Below, in pieces: positions 45,511 through 54,118 of a DNA stretch of 64,000 nucleotides. Made by a program: the position numbers and the translations under genes. This DNA comes from Aestuariivivens sediminicola (lineage in GTDB: Bacteria > Bacteroidota > Bacteroidia > Flavobacteriales > Flavobacteriaceae), in the NCBI RefSeq assembly GCF_022662015.1, contig NZ_JAKMCM010000001.1, positions 930,001 to 994,000 of the forward strand. Direction: 5' to 3'. Position 1 is the first letter of the stretch. Each line of letters opens with the position of its first letter. The notes beneath the pieces are model-generated. The model saw nothing but the letters and a program-made list of their open reading frames with translations, searched no databases and had not been told where the DNA came from.

Positions 45511-46218
45511 TTAGCCCAAAGACTGATTCGCAAAATGCGCTTCCAATTCTTTTAGTGTCGCTTCATTGGTGATCAAGTCTTTAATAATTTCTCCTTTATG
45601 CAAAACTACAATGCGTTCGCATACATCAGTAACATGGAGTAAATCGTGACTTGAAATTAATATGGTAACACCTTGCTTTTGTGCCAGGTCTTTAAGTATC
45701 GCTTTTAATCGGATTTGAGTTGTGGGGTCTAAATTGGCAAAAGGTTCATCTAAAACAATGACTTCCGGTTGACCAATAAGAGCGGCAGCGATACCCACTT
45801 TTTTCTGATTCCCTTTACTCAAGTCTCTTAAATATTTCTTCTTGTTTAATATCTCACCATGAAAAAGATCTTCAAATCGGTCTAAGACTTTATTAACATC
45901 GGCCCTGTTCTGTCCTCTCAATTCACCGATAAAGTAAAAATATTCCTCCGGTGTTAAATACCCAATTAAAAAACTTTCATCAATAAATGCAGTAGTAAAA
46001 GGTTTCCAGTCTTCACTTTTGTTGACTTGAATCGTATTTGACACGATATGCCCCGACGAGGGTTGTATTAAATCCAGGAGTAACGAAAAATACGTTGTTT
46101 TTCCCGCACCATTATTCCCAACAAGTCCAAAGCTCTGTCCTTTTGGTATGTCCAGAGTTTCAATATTTAAGACGGTATTCCCATTATAGACTTTCGATAA
46201 ATTTGATGTGCTTATCAT
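45511..46218 (-). CDS. ABC transporter ATP-binding protein
   Basis: The 235-residue ATPase has Walker A GNNGAGKTT (about 34-42), signature LSKGNQKK (about 133-140), Walker B VIVLDEPFANLDP and switch His in LISSHDLLH. It belongs to the bacterial export-type (DRA/CcmA-like) group. With the adjacent DUF5687 membrane protein, 11 nt upstream, it forms a two-gene exporter of unknown cargo. Confidence 0.93.
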   Translation of the reverse strand: MISTSNLSKVYNGNTVLNIETLDIPKGQSFGLVGNNGAGKTTYFSLLLDLIQPSSGHIVSNTIQVNKSEDWKPFTTAFIDESFLIGYLTPEEYFYFIGELRGQNRADVNKVLDRFEDLFHGEILNKKKYLRDLSKGNQKKVGIAAALIGQPEVIVLDEPFANLDPTTQIRLKAILKDLAQKQGVTILISSHDLLHVTDVCERIVVLHKGEIIKDLITNEATLKELEAHFANQSLG

Positions 46219-46229
46219 ATTACATGTAT

Positions 46230-47711
46230 TTAGTTGTCCTGGCCAAAGGCATCAATCATTTTATATTTTGAGTTCAGGTATCTCCTGGTTATGTGTTGCA
46301 TCAGTTTTTCATGAAAAACGATCCCGACAATCCCACTTATTATCAATACCAACGACGCTATTTCAAATCCAATTAACGCATTAAATAATGCAAAAATGCC
46401 CATTGGCAACAGCATTAAAGGAATCCCGATAAGCCATTGCACCGCTCCGGTGCCTTGATAATTAAAGGCCGCTTTTTGACTTAAATCGATTTTCTTTCTG
46501 TTAAAGGAACCACCATATAGTATAACATGGGAGTTAACGCCGACATTGTAAATAGCCGCCGCGAAATGGGCTAAAAGTACTTTCCATCCAAAATAGATAT
46601 AGGGAATTCCCAATACAAACAAAATGACGACACTCAGAGCCATTAAGGTGAATTTCGATTCCAAATACTGCTTGTACTTAATGTTTTGACTCATCAGCAG
46701 TTTATAATAACTACTGTCCCATGCCGGAATAAATTGACCGAAATTGATTAAAAAGATCCCTGTTGAAAATACACCGACAAACACATAAAAGGAAGTCAAG
46801 TCCTGAAATCTCGGATTTGGATAAAAAAACAGGCCGTATAACAAACCCATTAAAACAATCCATACAGAGGATTTGGAACGTTTGTTTCGCCAGATTAATT
46901 TTAAGTCCATTTGCATAAATGGCGCAATTCCTCCGAAGTTCTTTGTCCAATTTAAATTAGAGGTCCGCACTTCCTTGATCTCGGATTTTAAACCGCTATC
47001 CAGGAACAATTTCTCAGTTAAGAGTTTGCCGTTTAAAATATACAATGCCATTAAAACAACCACTAAAACCAGGTTGTAATAGGGTTGGTCATAAATGGTT
47101 AGATACGCCTTGGAAACAAACGCTCTAAAGGAAACAATATCAAAATAATCCATTGCGAAAAACAAGCCCACCAAAAGAACCATGGGTAAAAAAGACAGTT
47201 CTTTTTCTGCCAAATAATTTTCCACTATAAAATTGAAAAAATTAATAACGAACACGGTTAATGCCAGAGCCAGCATCCAGAAAACCACCGAATAGAGTGG
47301 ATAATCATTAAGAATTAAGGTCACTCCAAACGGAATAATTGCAAAAAAAGGTAAAAAATTGAAGAATGAAACTACCGATTTTCCCAATACATAATTAACT
47401 ATTTTATGCCGTTTAATGGGAAGGACCAATAACGGTTTCACATGCATTACCGGTAATTTCTGGAAGAAAAAACGCATCAAGAGGTCTCCCAAAATCCAAT
47501 AGAACAAAAAGCCATTAACCATTAAAAAAGGATCCTCATCCGGGAAAATCTTCTTTAAGGCAGGAAACAGAGCAATCCCCATAATTAAAAAAACAGCCAT
47601 GAAGTATATGGCCAGGAAACCTAAAAGTATCTTAATCCCTAAACTTTTTCCGAAACTGGCCGAACGTACAAAAGATTTCCACTCCAGACCTAAGAACAGT
47701 TTAATCATCAT
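46230..47711 (-). CDS. DUF5687 membrane protein, ABC exporter permease
   Basis: The 493-residue protein has about 11-12 hydrophobic segments, for example IKILLGFLAIYFMAVFLIMGIALFPAL and VLIISGIVGIVFH. It fits the Bacteroidota DUF5687 family, which is encoded next to an ABC ATPase. The 11-nt gap to the ATPase indicates one operon. The substrate is unknown. Confidence 0.8.
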   Translation of the reverse strand: MMIKLFLGLEWKSFVRSASFGKSLGIKILLGFLAIYFMAVFLIMGIALFPALKKIFPDEDPFLMVNGFLFYWILGDLLMRFFFQKLPVMHVKPLLVLPIKRHKIVNYVLGKSVVSFFNFLPFFAIIPFGVTLILNDYPLYSVVFWMLALALTVFVINFFNFIVENYLAEKELSFLPMVLLVGLFFAMDYFDIVSFRAFVSKAYLTIYDQPYYNLVLVVVLMALYILNGKLLTEKLFLDSGLKSEIKEVRTSNLNWTKNFGGIAPFMQMDLKLIWRNKRSKSSVWIVLMGLLYGLFFYPNPRFQDLTSFYVFVGVFSTGIFLINFGQFIPAWDSSYYKLLMSQNIKYKQYLESKFTLMALSVVILFVLGIPYIYFGWKVLLAHFAAAIYNVGVNSHVILYGGSFNRKKIDLSQKAAFNYQGTGAVQWLIGIPLMLLPMGIFALFNALIGFEIASLVLIISGIVGIVFHEKLMQHITRRYLNSKYKMIDAFGQDN

Positions 47712-47760
47712 TTGGGTTGCGTTTATCGGTTAGTAACCTATTCATTTAAAATGTTACATT

Positions 47761-47768
47761 CAAAATTA
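47761..47768 (-). promoter_or_regulatory. -7 box of the DUF5687-ABC operon
   Basis: On the minus strand TAATTTTG is an exact TAnnTTTG match, about 50 nt before the ATG at 47711. No TTG is seen at the expected distance. Confidence 0.4.
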
Positions 47769-47789
47769 AGATATGCTAAAGGACTTCAC

Positions 47790-47797
47790 TATTTTTG
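47790..47797 (+). promoter_or_regulatory. -7 box of the PaaE-like reductase gene
   Basis: TATTTTTG is an exact match, 17 nt before the ATG at 47814. Together with the minus-strand box at 47761-47768 it makes a compact divergent promoter region. It also shows that translation must start at 47814 and not upstream. Confidence 0.45.
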
Positions 47798-47813
47798 TCA
47801 AAAAAATTTTAGC

Positions 47814-48872
47814 ATGTCTTCATTTTATAAACTCTCTATTAAAAATATAAAGCGAGAAACGAATAAAGCGGTAAGCATAACCTTTAATGTTCCTGATAAC
47901 CTGAAGGATATCTTTCGTTATAAAGCCGGACAGTACATTACTCTAAAAGCACACATCGCTGACGAGGAGGTGAGACGCGACTATTCCCTCTGTGCCTCCC
48001 CCAAAAGTAACACCTTAAAGGTGGCGGTTAAAGAAGTTCAAGACGGTACCTTTTCTGCCTATGCCAACACAGAATTGAAAGTTGGGCAAACCTTGGAGGT
48101 AGCGCCTCCGAAGGGACGCTTTATTTTCGAGCCCAATGATTCCAAGACAAAGAATATCGCGGCATTTGCTGCAGGCAGTGGCATAACGCCAATAATGAGT
48201 ATCATAAAATGTGCCCTGGAAGAGGAAGTTTACAGTAAAGTGATTTTGGTCTATGGCAATAAAACAACCCAGGACACCATGTTCTTAAATGAGCTTCTAG
48301 AATTACAGCATCAATACAAAGACCGGTTTTCCATTCAGTTTGTGTTCAGTCAGCAGGATAATGAAGACGCGATTTTTGGTCGAATTGAAAAAAGCACGAT
48401 TAATTATGTGATGAAAAATAAGCATAAACACATCGATGTCGATGCGTTCTACCTCTGCGGACCTGAAGCCATGATCCATACGGTTAAAGACGTATTGACC
48501 GAACATGGCATTGATGAAAATCGCATTCACTTTGAGCTGTTCAAGGCTTCGAAAACAGATGAGGTAACTTCTACAAGCACCGCTTCCAATGATAAAGTTC
48601 AAATTACGGTAATTGTGGACGACGAAGAGACCGTCTTTGAAATGTCCTCTAATCAAACCATTCTGGAAGCCGCACTCGATGAAGATCTTGACGCTCCCTA
48701 TTCCTGTCAGGGTGGCATCTGCAGCAGTTGTCTGGCACGTCTCAAAGAGGGACAGGCCACTATGATTCAAAACAATATTCTAACAGAGAATGAAGTTGCA
48801 GAAGGCCTCATATTAACCTGTCAGGCACAACCCACATCACCGAAGATCCTGGTCGATTATGACGATGTCTAA
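47814..48872 (+). CDS. Ferredoxin--NAD(P)H reductase-like protein with 2Fe-2S domain (PaaE-like)
   Basis: The 352-residue electron-transfer protein has an FAD-binding barrel (about 1-105, with RRDYSLCA), an NAD(P)-binding domain (GSGITPIMSI near 120; YLCGPEAMI near 224) and a C-terminal plant-type 2Fe-2S ferredoxin domain with CQGGICSSC and a final Cys in LTCQAQP. This layout is that of PaaE, the reductase of phenylacetyl-CoA epoxidase. The oxygenase subunits PaaABCD are not in the window, so its partner is unknown. Confidence 0.9.
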   Translation: MSSFYKLSIKNIKRETNKAVSITFNVPDNLKDIFRYKAGQYITLKAHIADEEVRRDYSLCASPKSNTLKVAVKEVQDGTFSAYANTELKVGQTLEVAPPKGRFIFEPNDSKTKNIAAFAAGSGITPIMSIIKCALEEEVYSKVILVYGNKTTQDTMFLNELLELQHQYKDRFSIQFVFSQQDNEDAIFGRIEKSTINYVMKNKHKHIDVDAFYLCGPEAMIHTVKDVLTEHGIDENRIHFELFKASKTDEVTSTSTASNDKVQITVIVDDEETVFEMSSNQTILEAALDEDLDAPYSCQGGICSSCLARLKEGQATMIQNNILTENEVAEGLILTCQAQPTSPKILVDYDDV

Positions 48873-48911
48873 ACACATCTGTCCGGGTACCGGAATATAA
48901 TTTCGAATATG

Positions 48912-49949
48912 TCAGGTAGATGACTGTTCCATGACAGCCTTAATTTTTTTAATGACGGTTTCGGGTGCTATGCTTCCCACCGCATGTTCATAGCCTTCGG
49001 GGTATCTATTTCCATATACGGATGTCGGTATTTTTGGATATTGGGCTCTGTCTGGAAGGAAGGCATGTCCTTCTGGCTGGTTAAAGGGTGCAAACCCCGC
49101 ATAGGGATGCGTCACGCCCCAGATGGTAAAGGTGTTTACACCGAGCATAGCGGCAATATGACCATTGCCCGAATCCATGGACAGCATCAAGTCTAAATTG
49201 GAGATAACATCCATTTCTTCCGACAAAGTCAATTTTCCGGCAACATTGACGACATTTTTAATCCGGCCTTCAATTCCATTTAACACTTTAATTTCTTGAG
49301 GCCCTCCTCCAAATAAAAGGATTTTATATGTAGTGGAAAGCTTTGCAATAACCTGTTCCATTAATTCCAAAGGGTATTGTTTCCCTTCATGCGCGGCAAA
49401 CGGTGCTATACCAATACCCTTGCTGAGATCTCCTCCAATAATCGATTTTATTTTATCATTTAAAACCGCTTTCTCCGGGAATCTTGGATTCGATAAATCC
49501 ACAGGAAATCCCAATACTTCAAACACAAGAGCATAGCGTTCATGGGTTGTTTTAAGAGCCGTAAATCGCTTCCCGGTAGTTAATTCTTTTTTTTCCTTTC
49601 GCCCTTTATCGATGGAAACAAATCGTCTGCATTTTAGGAATTGTTTCAGGATCTTGGTTCGCAACACATTATGTAAATCGGCGATCGCATAGAAGGTATG
49701 TGCCGCATTGAGTTGCCTCGCTAGTTTATAGAGGCCAAAAACCCCTTTGTGCTGCCCTTTCAATTCGGCCGAGATCACTTTAACATTAGGAATGTTTCGA
49801 AATAAAGGGGTGAAAAATGTACGTGTTAAAACCGTTATATTCAGATCCGGGTGTTGCTCTGTCAATGCGCGCAAAACAGGTACGGTCATAGCGACATCAC
49901 CCATGGCGGATAGTCGGATCACTAGAATATGTTTTGTGTTTAAGGACAT
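48912..49949 (-). CDS. Glycosyltransferase family 9 protein (heptosyltransferase-like)
   Basis: The 345-residue protein has the GT-B fold of family 9: ILVIRLSAMGDVAMTVPVLRAL at the N-terminus and GIGIAPFAAHEGKQYP and DLMLSMDSGNGHIAAMLGVNTFTIWG in the C-terminal nucleotide-sugar domain. Such enzymes add heptose or a related sugar to the lipopolysaccharide core. It lies after DUF4254 on the same strand with a 104-nt gap. Confidence 0.9.
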   Translation of the reverse strand: MSLNTKHILVIRLSAMGDVAMTVPVLRALTEQHPDLNITVLTRTFFTPLFRNIPNVKVISAELKGQHKGVFGLYKLARQLNAAHTFYAIADLHNVLRTKILKQFLKCRRFVSIDKGRKEKKELTTGKRFTALKTTHERYALVFEVLGFPVDLSNPRFPEKAVLNDKIKSIIGGDLSKGIGIAPFAAHEGKQYPLELMEQVIAKLSTTYKILLFGGGPQEIKVLNGIEGRIKNVVNVAGKLTLSEEMDVISNLDLMLSMDSGNGHIAAMLGVNTFTIWGVTHPYAGFAPFNQPEGHAFLPDRAQYPKIPTSVYGNRYPEGYEHAVGSIAPETVIKKIKAVMEQSST

Positions 49950-50053
49950 CTGGTTATGCCATGTTCAATGATCGATTGTCGACTGCCTGTTGGGTGGCAG
50001 GGTCCAGCTATAACTTTGTTTTGATTGGATACACCTGTTAGGACCGGCAATGG

Positions 50054-50659
50054 TTATTTCTGAGAACGAAGTACCGGGTTTAGTGCTTCGTCATTGTACA
50101 TTTTCATTTGCTTGTACACTTTCATATACTTATCCCCTTTTTCGATATCCTTCAAAAGCGTGTCTATCGCAGTCGATAAGTCCACACGCTGTTCCAATAA
50201 CAGATTTAATTTCTTCTGGCAAGCCGCTCGATGTTCCGGTGTAGCATCCTCACGATGCGCTTCTTCGTTCATATGATAGATCTTCAAAGCGAGAATAGAC
50301 AAACGATCGATGCCCCATGCCGGGCTTTCCGTATTAATAGTAGCATCACTCTTCGGCGTAACGTCCTTGTACTTTTCTAGGAAATAGCTGTCAATATATT
50401 CCACCATATCTGTCCTGTCCTGATTAGAGGCATCAATTTGCCGTTTTAACTTCAATGCCGCTACGGGATCGATATGCGGATCACGAATAATGTCCTCGTA
50501 ATGCCATTGAACGGTGTCAATCCAACATTTTCTGTATAATAAATGCTCTATTAAATCCTCCTTTGAATAGGCGTTTTCAAACGGTTGATCGACCGTGTTA
50601 ATTATGTGATATTTTTCAATAACCTCCTGAAATATGGTATTCGCTTTACTCGTAAACAT
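50054..50659 (-). CDS. DUF4254 protein
   Basis: The 201-residue, all-helical, soluble protein (MFTSKANTIFQEVIEKYH..., IEHLLYRKCWIDTVQWHYEDIIRDP) fits the DUF4254 family. Function is unknown. Start is ATG at 50659: a longer frame from TTG at 50683 would overlap the -7 box. It is often found next to a family 9 glycosyltransferase, as here. Confidence 0.8.
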   Translation of the reverse strand: MFTSKANTIFQEVIEKYHIINTVDQPFENAYSKEDLIEHLLYRKCWIDTVQWHYEDIIRDPHIDPVAALKLKRQIDASNQDRTDMVEYIDSYFLEKYKDVTPKSDATINTESPAWGIDRLSILALKIYHMNEEAHREDATPEHRAACQKKLNLLLEQRVDLSTAIDTLLKDIEKGDKYMKVYKQMKMYNDEALNPVLRSQK

Positions 50660-50680
50660 GCTTAATGGTATTTTATAGTG

Positions 50681-50688
50681 CAAAAGTA
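50681..50688 (-). promoter_or_regulatory. -7 box of the DUF4254 gene
   Basis: On the minus strand TACTTTTG is an exact TAnnTTTG match, about 22 nt before the ATG at 50659. The -33 TTG is weak. Confidence 0.5.
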
Positions 50689-50895
50689 CATGAATTTTTT
50701 CATCTGTTTAAATTTTAAACCCTTATATCATCCAGGTGTTTTTTGTAAAGGCGAAAGTAACAACCATATGCCTTCACATCACAGTTCATGAGGTAGGACG
50801 CACTACTTCTATAAGGGTTATAAAATTTATTCTATAACTGAAGGAACATCCCTTTTATTTAGTTACATTTATTCAATCCTAATCTTTCACAATTC

Positions 50896-51549
50896 ATGTA
50901 TATTCACAATATTTCGCATAAGAACTCTATATTGAATACTTTCATTTCTGAAATCCGAAGCACCACCATACAAAGCGATCGTATGCGATTCAGGAAAAAC
51001 ATTGAACGGATAGGCGAGGTTTTGGCATATGAAATGAGCAAGTATCTCGACTATAAGGCCACTGCCATTAAAACACCGCTAGGAATTTCACATGTTAATT
51101 TACCTCAAAATGACCTGGTCTTATGTTCCATTTTAAGGGCAGGGGTTCCCCTTCATAATGGTCTGTTGAACTATTTTGATACTGCCGATAATGCTTTTAT
51201 CTCGGCCTACAGACGGCATCATCATAATCCTGAAACCATCGATATTGTCATCGAATATATGGCCTCGCCATCGATTGAAGGCAAAACCCTTGTGCTGGTC
51301 GATCCGATGTTGGCAACGGGACAGTCGTTGCGCACTGCTTTCGAGGCCTTAAAACCCTTTGGGACCCCGGACAGCATTCATCTGGCCTGTGTCATCGGTT
51401 CCGAAGACGGGATTAATTTTATTCGAAAAGCCTTTCCTAAGAACACGCATTTATGGATTGCAGCTGTTGATCCTATCTTAAACGATCATGGCTATATCGT
51501 TCCAGGACTTGGAGATGCCGGTGATTTGGCATTTGGTGAAAAATTATAA
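50896..51549 (+). CDS. upp: Uracil phosphoribosyltransferase
   Basis: The 217-residue phosphoribosyltransferase has the PRPP-binding loop LVLVDPMLATGQS (about 135-147) and the uracil-binding end YIVPGLGDAGDLAFG (about 198-212). It makes UMP from uracil and PRPP in salvage. The last 6 nt overlap the convergent DUF6427 gene. Confidence 0.92.
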   Translation: MYIHNISHKNSILNTFISEIRSTTIQSDRMRFRKNIERIGEVLAYEMSKYLDYKATAIKTPLGISHVNLPQNDLVLCSILRAGVPLHNGLLNYFDTADNAFISAYRRHHHNPETIDIVIEYMASPSIEGKTLVLVDPMLATGQSLRTAFEALKPFGTPDSIHLACVIGSEDGINFIRKAFPKNTHLWIAAVDPILNDHGYIVPGLGDAGDLAFGEKL

Positions 51550-52467
51550 CATTAAGACAACAAAAGGCAGGGCCAAAAAGATCAATAAGAAAAGTTCCTT
51601 AAACCATTTTTCTTCAATCACTTCAATATAATTGGTTATAATAATAGCCAGAGGAGCAAAAAGGAATAAAAATTCGGCACTGCTTTTTTCAGGGACCAGA
51701 ACTACAATCAGAAAGGCAATTAAAAAGGCAATTAAAATAAGATCGAAGGATGGCCTCAAGGCCTTCTTTTTCTTTTTAATAGATCGAATATAAAACAGCA
51801 TGGACCAAATCCCAAACGATATTAGCATGGTTATAGCAAGTGTTAAACCCAGTTCATTGTAGTTTTCATAGGTGAAGCTTACATCGGGCAGGTTTTGAAA
51901 CACGCCCAGATAATTCCCATAAGAAACGATTGAATAACAAACGGCAAAAAGAAAGACAGTAATTACCCCGGTAAAAGGGATTATCCAATGGTTTATTTTG
52001 TTATCGGTGTATAAGATTAAGGCCATTATAATGAGGAGGATAAACAGGATGGACCAAAAATAGAATAACGAAGCAACAGCGATCCAAAAGGCCGCATCAA
52101 AAAGCTTTTTATTCAGTTTAATCTGAGTACGGATACTAATAATACGCCTCATACCTAACAGCACAAAAAAATTGGCCATTATGATCCGGGTATCCTGAGT
52201 CGTTTTAAACAATGTGAGCAGAAACAGGCTGTAAAGTAAAATTTCGTAATTGTTGTTTTTGGTTAATCCATTTTTGCTTACAATAAAATTGACCAGTAAA
52301 ATAGAGCTGTAACAAACCAAAAATGCAATCGCCTGTTTAAAGACCCATGAAAGCGTTAAGGAAACTTCTGATAATTTTAAAGAGCCAATCAGGAAAGCCA
52401 GAGCCGTAATAAAAAACACCACAATGAAATTTATTGGCTTAGATTTACTAAAAATGCTTGTTATCAT
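51544..52467 (-). CDS. DUF6427 integral membrane protein
   Basis: The 307-residue protein is almost entirely hydrophobic, with about nine or ten membrane segments (INFIVVFFITALAFLIGSL, FWIAVASLFYFWSILFILLIIMALI and others) and a basic cytoplasmic loop (RSIKKKKKALRPS). It fits the Bacteroidota family DUF6427; no activity is known. It starts 64 nt from the divergent DUF6341 gene. Confidence 0.75.
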   Translation of the reverse strand: MITSIFSKSKPINFIVVFFITALAFLIGSLKLSEVSLTLSWVFKQAIAFLVCYSSILLVNFIVSKNGLTKNNNYEILLYSLFLLTLFKTTQDTRIIMANFFVLLGMRRIISIRTQIKLNKKLFDAAFWIAVASLFYFWSILFILLIIMALILYTDNKINHWIIPFTGVITVFLFAVCYSIVSYGNYLGVFQNLPDVSFTYENYNELGLTLAITMLISFGIWSMLFYIRSIKKKKKALRPSFDLILIAFLIAFLIVVLVPEKSSAEFLFLFAPLAIIITNYIEVIEEKWFKELFLLIFLALPFVVLML

Positions 52468-52487
52468 TAGCTGTTTTTGTATTTTTG
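52458..52487 (+). promoter_or_regulatory. Promoter of the DUF6341 gene
   Basis: TTG (52458-52460) and an exact -7 box TATTTTTG (52480-52487) are separated by 19 nt, the best match in the window. It partly overlaps the first codons of the divergent DUF6427 gene. The leader to the ATG at 52532 is about 40 nt. Confidence 0.7.
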
Positions 52488-52531
52488 CCTTGTAAATATA
52501 TTAAGAAGTGATTGGATAATACTAAAATGTT

Positions 52532-52762
52532 ATGATGAAAGATTTCTTTTATGCCATTGAAGATTTGTTTGTGAATGTGCTCTTTGCGCCATTTGATGCG
52601 CTAAGGCATTTGGAGTTGGATAATTGGTTTGTGGCAAACGTCGTTTCCTGGCTATTTCTTATAATAGGCTTTGTTGCAATGCTCTATTGGTTAAAGCAGC
52701 TTAAAATGTTCAACGATAACAATGAGGAAGATAAAAGCATTTCTTCTCATTCGTTCTTATAA
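52532..52762 (+). CDS. DUF6341 small membrane protein
   Basis: The 76-residue protein has one clear membrane helix (about 36-56, VVSWLFLIIGFVAMLYWL), an aromatic N-terminal helix (MKDFFYAIEDLFVNVLFAPFDAL) and a charged tail. It fits the small Flavobacteria family DUF6341. Two ATG codons in a row (52532 and 52535) are possible starts. Its end overlaps convergent purD by 6 nt. Confidence 0.75.
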   Translation: MMKDFFYAIEDLFVNVLFAPFDALRHLELDNWFVANVVSWLFLIIGFVAMLYWLKQLKMFNDNNEEDKSISSHSFL

Positions 52763-54028
52763 ATCGAACCCTATATCCCTGCGATAATACATCTTATCAA
52801 AATGTAATTTTTCAATATTTTGGTAAGATTTTTTTATGGCTTCCTGATAGGTCTTACCATAGGTGGTAATGGCTATAACCCGTCCCCCGGAGGTCACAAT
52901 TTTTCCATTATCAAGCTGTGCCCCGGCATGAAAGGGCACGGCATCGGAGATCAACTCTAGCCCTTTTATTTCCTTTCCCTTTTCATAAGCCTCGGGATAA
53001 CCTCCTGAAACCAGCATGATGGTCGTTGCCGCGCGCTCATCAATTTCGATATCTATGTCTCTTAGGGTCCCATTTGCCATTGCCATTAGAATATCAACCA
53101 GATCATTCTTTAAACGCGGAAAAACGACCTCCGTTTCCGGATCACCCATTCGCACATTGTACTCAATAACCTTGGGGTCATCCCCAACTTTTATCAGACC
53201 GATAAAGATAAACCCGACATAGGGTAACCGGTCTTTCTTCAGGCCTTCTATCGTCGGTTTAACAATGCGTTCCTCAATTTTATTTAAAAAGGATGGTGTC
53301 GCAAAAGGCACCGGAGAAACTGCCCCCATACCACCAGTATTCAAGCCCGTGTCCCCTTCACCTATACGTTTATAATCTTTAGCCGTAGGCAGGATCTTGT
53401 AGCTTTGTCCATCGGTCAACACAAAACAGCTTAACTCGATACCGTCAAGAAATTCTTCAATAACGACCTTGGTACTGGCCTTTCCAAATTTTTCATCAAT
53501 TAACATCCCCTTTAATTCCGCTTTCGCGGCCTCCAGATCATTTAGAATAACAACCCCTTTCCCAGCGGCCAAACCATCCGCCTTTAGTACGTAGGGTGGC
53601 TTCAGGGTCTCTAGAAAAGCAAAGCCTTGCTCTACAGTGTCTTTAGTGAAACTGTCATAGGCAGCAGTGGGTATATGGTGTCGGTATAAAAATTCCTTTG
53701 CAAATTCTTTACTGCCCTCCAATTGCGCAGCCGCTTTTTGCGGGCCGATAACCTTTATTTGCTTAAGGGCCTCATCATTCAAAAAATAATCATGAACCCC
53801 ATTCACCAACGGATCTTCCGGACCCACAACCACCATGTCGATCGCCTTTTCCAAAACAAGTGTTTTGATGGCCTCAAAATCATTAACCCCGATATTCACG
53901 TTGGTTGCAATCTGGGCTGTTCCCGAATTCCCAGGGGCCACGAACAGGTTTCTGCATTTCGGGCTTTGTACTATTTTCCATGCAAAAGTGTGTTCTCTAC
54001 CGCCGGAACCTAGAATTAAGATGTTCAT
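52757..54028 (-). CDS. purD: Phosphoribosylamine--glycine ligase
   Basis: The 423-residue ATP-grasp enzyme joins phosphoribosylamine and glycine to form GAR in purine synthesis. N-terminal LILGSGGREHTFAWKI, the ATP-grasp segments PPYVLKADGLAAGKGVVIL and YVGFIFIGLI, and VIEYNVRMGDPETEVVFPRL are characteristic. It is transcribed separately from the following polysaccharide genes, which point the other way. Confidence 0.97.
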   Translation of the reverse strand: MNILILGSGGREHTFAWKIVQSPKCRNLFVAPGNSGTAQIATNVNIGVNDFEAIKTLVLEKAIDMVVVGPEDPLVNGVHDYFLNDEALKQIKVIGPQKAAAQLEGSKEFAKEFLYRHHIPTAAYDSFTKDTVEQGFAFLETLKPPYVLKADGLAAGKGVVILNDLEAAKAELKGMLIDEKFGKASTKVVIEEFLDGIELSCFVLTDGQSYKILPTAKDYKRIGEGDTGLNTGGMGAVSPVPFATPSFLNKIEERIVKPTIEGLKKDRLPYVGFIFIGLIKVGDDPKVIEYNVRMGDPETEVVFPRLKNDLVDILMAMANGTLRDIDIEIDERAATTIMLVSGGYPEAYEKGKEIKGLELISDAVPFHAGAQLDNGKIVTSGGRVIAITTYGKTYQEAIKKSYQNIEKLHFDKMYYRRDIGFDL

Positions 54029-54050
54029 TTTAAATGCTTTTTATGAAGTG

Positions 54051-54058
54051 CAAAAATA
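54051..54058 (-). promoter_or_regulatory. -7 box of purD
   Basis: On the minus strand TATTTTTG is an exact TAnnTTTG match, about 23 nt before the purD ATG. The nearest TTG is only 13 nt upstream of it, shorter than usual. Confidence 0.45.
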
Positions 54059-54118
54059 AAACTAATACTAGCAATACACGACTATTTTTTGTTTACTTTA
54101 CAAAAAAGTTTCTTCATT

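Noticed and set aside
47712-47813. Extended N-terminus (34 residues) for the PaaE-like reductase
   Set aside because: The added residues are unlike the family, and a -7 promoter box lies inside this stretch.
48883-48895. Palindrome TCCGGgtaCCGGA between convergent genes
   Set aside because: Five-bp stem with no T-tract; not convincing as a terminator or operator.
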